Position numbers and translations under genes: made by a program. The notes under the pieces are model-generated. The model was not told the origin of the DNA, searched no databases, and worked only from the letters and a program-made list of their open reading frames with translations. 6,687 nucleotides of DNA from an uncultured Gammaproteobacteria bacterium (GTDB lineage Bacteria; Pseudomonadota; Gammaproteobacteria; Rariloculales; Rariloculaceae): positions 1-6,687 of the forward strand of contig CAMPKU010000230.1 in NCBI GenBank assembly GCA_946887385.1, written 5' to 3'. Of this stretch, positions 5,672 to 6,687 are shown one piece after another (position 1 is the stretch's first letter; every line of letters begins with the position of its first letter).

Positions 5672-5687
5672 GGCGCAAAACTGCGCC
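5672..5687 (+). terminator. Possible terminator after the DUF6174 gene
   Basis: GGCGCA (5672-5677) pairs perfectly with TGCGCC (5682-5687) around the loop AAAC. The downstream bases (CATTCAAAAGTTTCT) are only partly U-rich, so termination may be weak. The position, nine bases after a stop and 20 before the next promoter, supports the call. Confidence 0.4.
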
Positions 5688-5707
5688 CATTCAAAAGTTT
5701 CTCGGGA

Positions 5708-5737
5708 TTGACCGCAGAAGAGCGGCGGTAATAGAGT
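5708..5737 (+). promoter_or_regulatory. Sigma70-type promoter for the RRM protein
   Basis: TTGACC (5708-5713, five of six to TTGACA) and TAGAGT (5732-5737, four of six to TATAAT) are 18 bases apart. The start site near 5744 would give a leader of about 47-70 bases depending on the start codon. Confidence 0.5.
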
Positions 5738-5814
5738 TTTCGAGCCGGCGCTCGAGCTCACGCCGTTGCTCGAGCGCCTATCGGGGGAACGTGAACGGCG
5801 TGAGAGCTTCTGTG

Positions 5815-6069
5815 ATGAATATCTATGTCGGTAATCTGTCCTATGGCATGAGCGAAGACGAGCTTCGCGATGCGTTCGGTGCGTTTGGTGAGGTTTCGTC
5901 CGTCAAGATCCTCATGGATCGCGAGACGGGCCGGTCGCGCGGTTTCGGCTTCGTCGAGATGCCGAACAAAGGCGAAGCCGAGGCCGCCATCGCACAACTC
6001 AACGGCAAAGACGTCGGCGGGCGCGCGCTGCGCATCAATGAGGCGCGGCCGAGAGAGGAGCGCCGCTAA
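5815..6069 (+). CDS. Single-RRM RNA-binding protein
   Basis: 84 residues from the ATG at 5815, almost entirely one RNA recognition motif. RNP2 is IYVGNL near the N-terminus and RNP1 is RGFGFVEM in the middle, so the aromatic residues that stack on RNA bases (the Tyr of RNP2 and both Phe of RNP1) are present. A short basic tail (RPREERR) replaces the Gly-rich tail seen in some relatives. Such small bacterial RRM proteins bind single-stranded RNA and are thought to act post-transcriptionally, sometimes in cold response. The targets here are unknown. Family members usually begin directly before RNP2, and GAGAG lies eight bases upstream, so I chose 5815. A GTG at 5791 behind GGGGGAA is a real alternative that adds eight residues. 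Its own promoter and a terminator make it a single-gene unit. Confidence 0.9.
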   Translation: MNIYVGNLSYGMSEDELRDAFGAFGEVSSVKILMDRETGRSRGFGFVEMPNKGEAEAAIAQLNGKDVGGRALRINEARPREERR

Positions 6070-6084
6070 CGCCGCCTGCGCCGT

Positions 6085-6111
6085 AACGTCGAGGGGCGGC
6101 TCGACGTTCTT
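6085..6111 (+). terminator. Intrinsic terminator after the RRM gene
   Basis: AACGTCGAG (6085-6093) pairs perfectly over nine bases with CTCGACGTT (6100-6108), loop GGGCGG, followed by CTTA. It begins 15 bases after the RRM stop codon. The U-tract is short but the position is right. Apart from this and the next promoter, I see nothing else in the 247-base stretch 6070-6316. Confidence 0.6.
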
Positions 6112-6209
6112 AGGCGTCAGCCCCGCAGCCTGATCACACCGGGCGCGGGCGCACTTCAGCGCGGATTTCCACCCGCGACGCCGGCCTGCATCCATTGGTT
6201 ATGTCACCG

Positions 6210-6240
6210 TTGCCGCGGCTCTCGAGCGGCCCGCTATAAT
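6210..6240 (+). promoter_or_regulatory. Promoter with perfect TATAAT for the 6317 gene
   Basis: TATAAT (6235-6240) is a perfect -10. TTGCCG (6210-6215) is a partial -35 at a long 19-base spacing. The start site near 6247 gives a leader of about 70 bases that is CAA-rich (6258-6266). Confidence 0.6.
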
Positions 6241-6316
6241 CGACCCGTTACGCACAGAACAACAACGACCGGCTCGCGCCGACAGGCCGCCGGCATCAGT
6301 TAGGACACAACACGGG

Positions 6317-6583
6317 ATGTTCTACCTCAAATGGACGCCGAGCGAGCTTGCGACACTGCGCGCGGGCGCGCTGTACACGGAAGTGGATGAGGACGGCTGG
6401 GTGCAGCGCGAGCTCGGCATCGGCGACGACGGGCTGATCACGCATCAGCTCGTGCCGAGCGACGCGCGGCCGGGCTGGTTCGGGCTGGCGCGATTATCGT
6501 TCGCGATGCTCGACAGCAACGTGACCAAGGCCGAGTTCGAGTCGCTGTGGCACGCAGGCGCTAACCGCTCGGGCGAGCGCTGA
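6317..6583 (+). CDS. Small soluble protein resembling DUF6881
   Basis: 88 residues, no signal peptide or membrane helix, acidic and probably cytoplasmic. The order of elements recalls the DUF6881 family: an N-terminal MxYLK strand, LYTEVDEDGWVQRELGI (19-35) followed by a DDG turn, and a C-terminal helix in which an acidic-aromatic pair leads to a Trp (AEFESLW, 72-78). The function of that family is unknown; some members lie near toxin-immunity loci, but nothing here shows such a role. AGGA (6302-6305) lies 11 bases before the ATG and a perfect TATAAT lies about 77 bases upstream, so it has its own transcript. An exported protein starts 17 bases after its stop and may be in the same operon. 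The gene is well supported; the family assignment is tentative. Confidence 0.75.
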   Translation: MFYLKWTPSELATLRAGALYTEVDEDGWVQRELGIGDDGLITHQLVPSDARPGWFGLARLSFAMLDSNVTKAEFESLWHAGANRSGER

Positions 6584-6600
6584 TTCGAATGGGGGATCTC

Positions 6601-6687
6601 ATGGCGCAACTTTCGCTGTGCGCGCTGCCTAGACGCCGCGCGGTTCTCGCAGCGCTGATCGGCACCGCGCTGGCGTTCGCCGCGAGC
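6601..6687 (+). CDS. N-terminus of an exported protein (partial)
   Basis: The reading frame is open to the right edge. From the ATG at 6601 the 29 visible residues form a signal peptide: a basic PRRR cluster followed by a hydrophobic helix (AVLAALIGTALAFAA). The twin Arg with hydrophobic follow-up could be a Tat signal, but Sec export is equally possible. GGGGGA (6591-6596) is a good Shine-Dalgarno four bases before this ATG, which favours it over the in-frame ATG at 6589. The mature protein lies outside the window, so no function can be given. Confidence 0.6.
   Translation, partial: MAQLSLCALPRRRAVLAALIGTALAFAAS

Noticed and set aside
4541..5761. 406-residue minus-strand frame spanning four plus-strand genes
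   Set aside because: Composition shifts along its length following the plus-strand genes beneath it, with no recognisable domain.
5758..6195. 145-residue minus-strand frame opposite the RRM gene
   Set aside because: RNP1 and RNP2 identify the plus strand as coding.

Overview
The window is high-GC, densely coded chromosomal DNA from a proteobacterium, most likely a gammaproteobacterium. The rhodanese/glutaredoxin pair diverging from envC-ctpA matches the secB-grxC-rhodanese / gpm-envC-ctpA neighbourhood known from Pseudomonas and relatives. A DUF3012-type mini-lipoprotein further along fits the same assignment. I see no mobile element, CRISPR array, tRNA or rRNA.

Left arm (1-597, minus strand): a membrane-anchored rhodanese followed after one base by a glutaredoxin (GrxC type) that runs off the left edge. 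A promoter with a good extended -10 lies in the short divergent region at 598-700. The phosphoglycerate mutase gene that usually sits between the rhodanese and envC is absent here.

Centre (701-4966, plus strand): envC (periplasmic amidase activator with a degenerate LytM domain), a 95-base gap with a strong hairpin and a CAA-repeat leader, ctpA (membrane-anchored PDZ serine protease), a six-TM GGDEF protein, a 72-residue double glycine-zipper membrane protein and a 122-residue four-TM protein. Spacings of 10 to 38 bases suggest that ctpA and the next three genes are one transcription unit. EnvC and CtpA both belong to control of peptidoglycan hydrolysis. The GGDEF protein would add a cyclic-dinucleotide signal, and the two small membrane proteins have no assigned role.

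Right arm (4967-6687, plus strand): a promoter drives a 55-residue DUF3012-like lipoprotein translationally coupled to a secreted DUF6174-like protein. Then come a hairpin, a promoter, a single-RRM RNA-binding protein, a terminator, another promoter with a perfect TATAAT, a small soluble protein resembling DUF6881, and the start of an exported protein cut by the right edge.

The most interesting point is the GGDEF protein. Its catalytic motif and RxxD inhibitory site are intact, but the guanine-contacting Asp of canonical diguanylate cyclases (PleD D344) is Ser244. That substitution is the hallmark of the 'Hypr' GGDEF enzymes that make 3',3'-cGAMP, so this may be a cGAMP synthase beside cell-wall genes and two unknown small membrane proteins.
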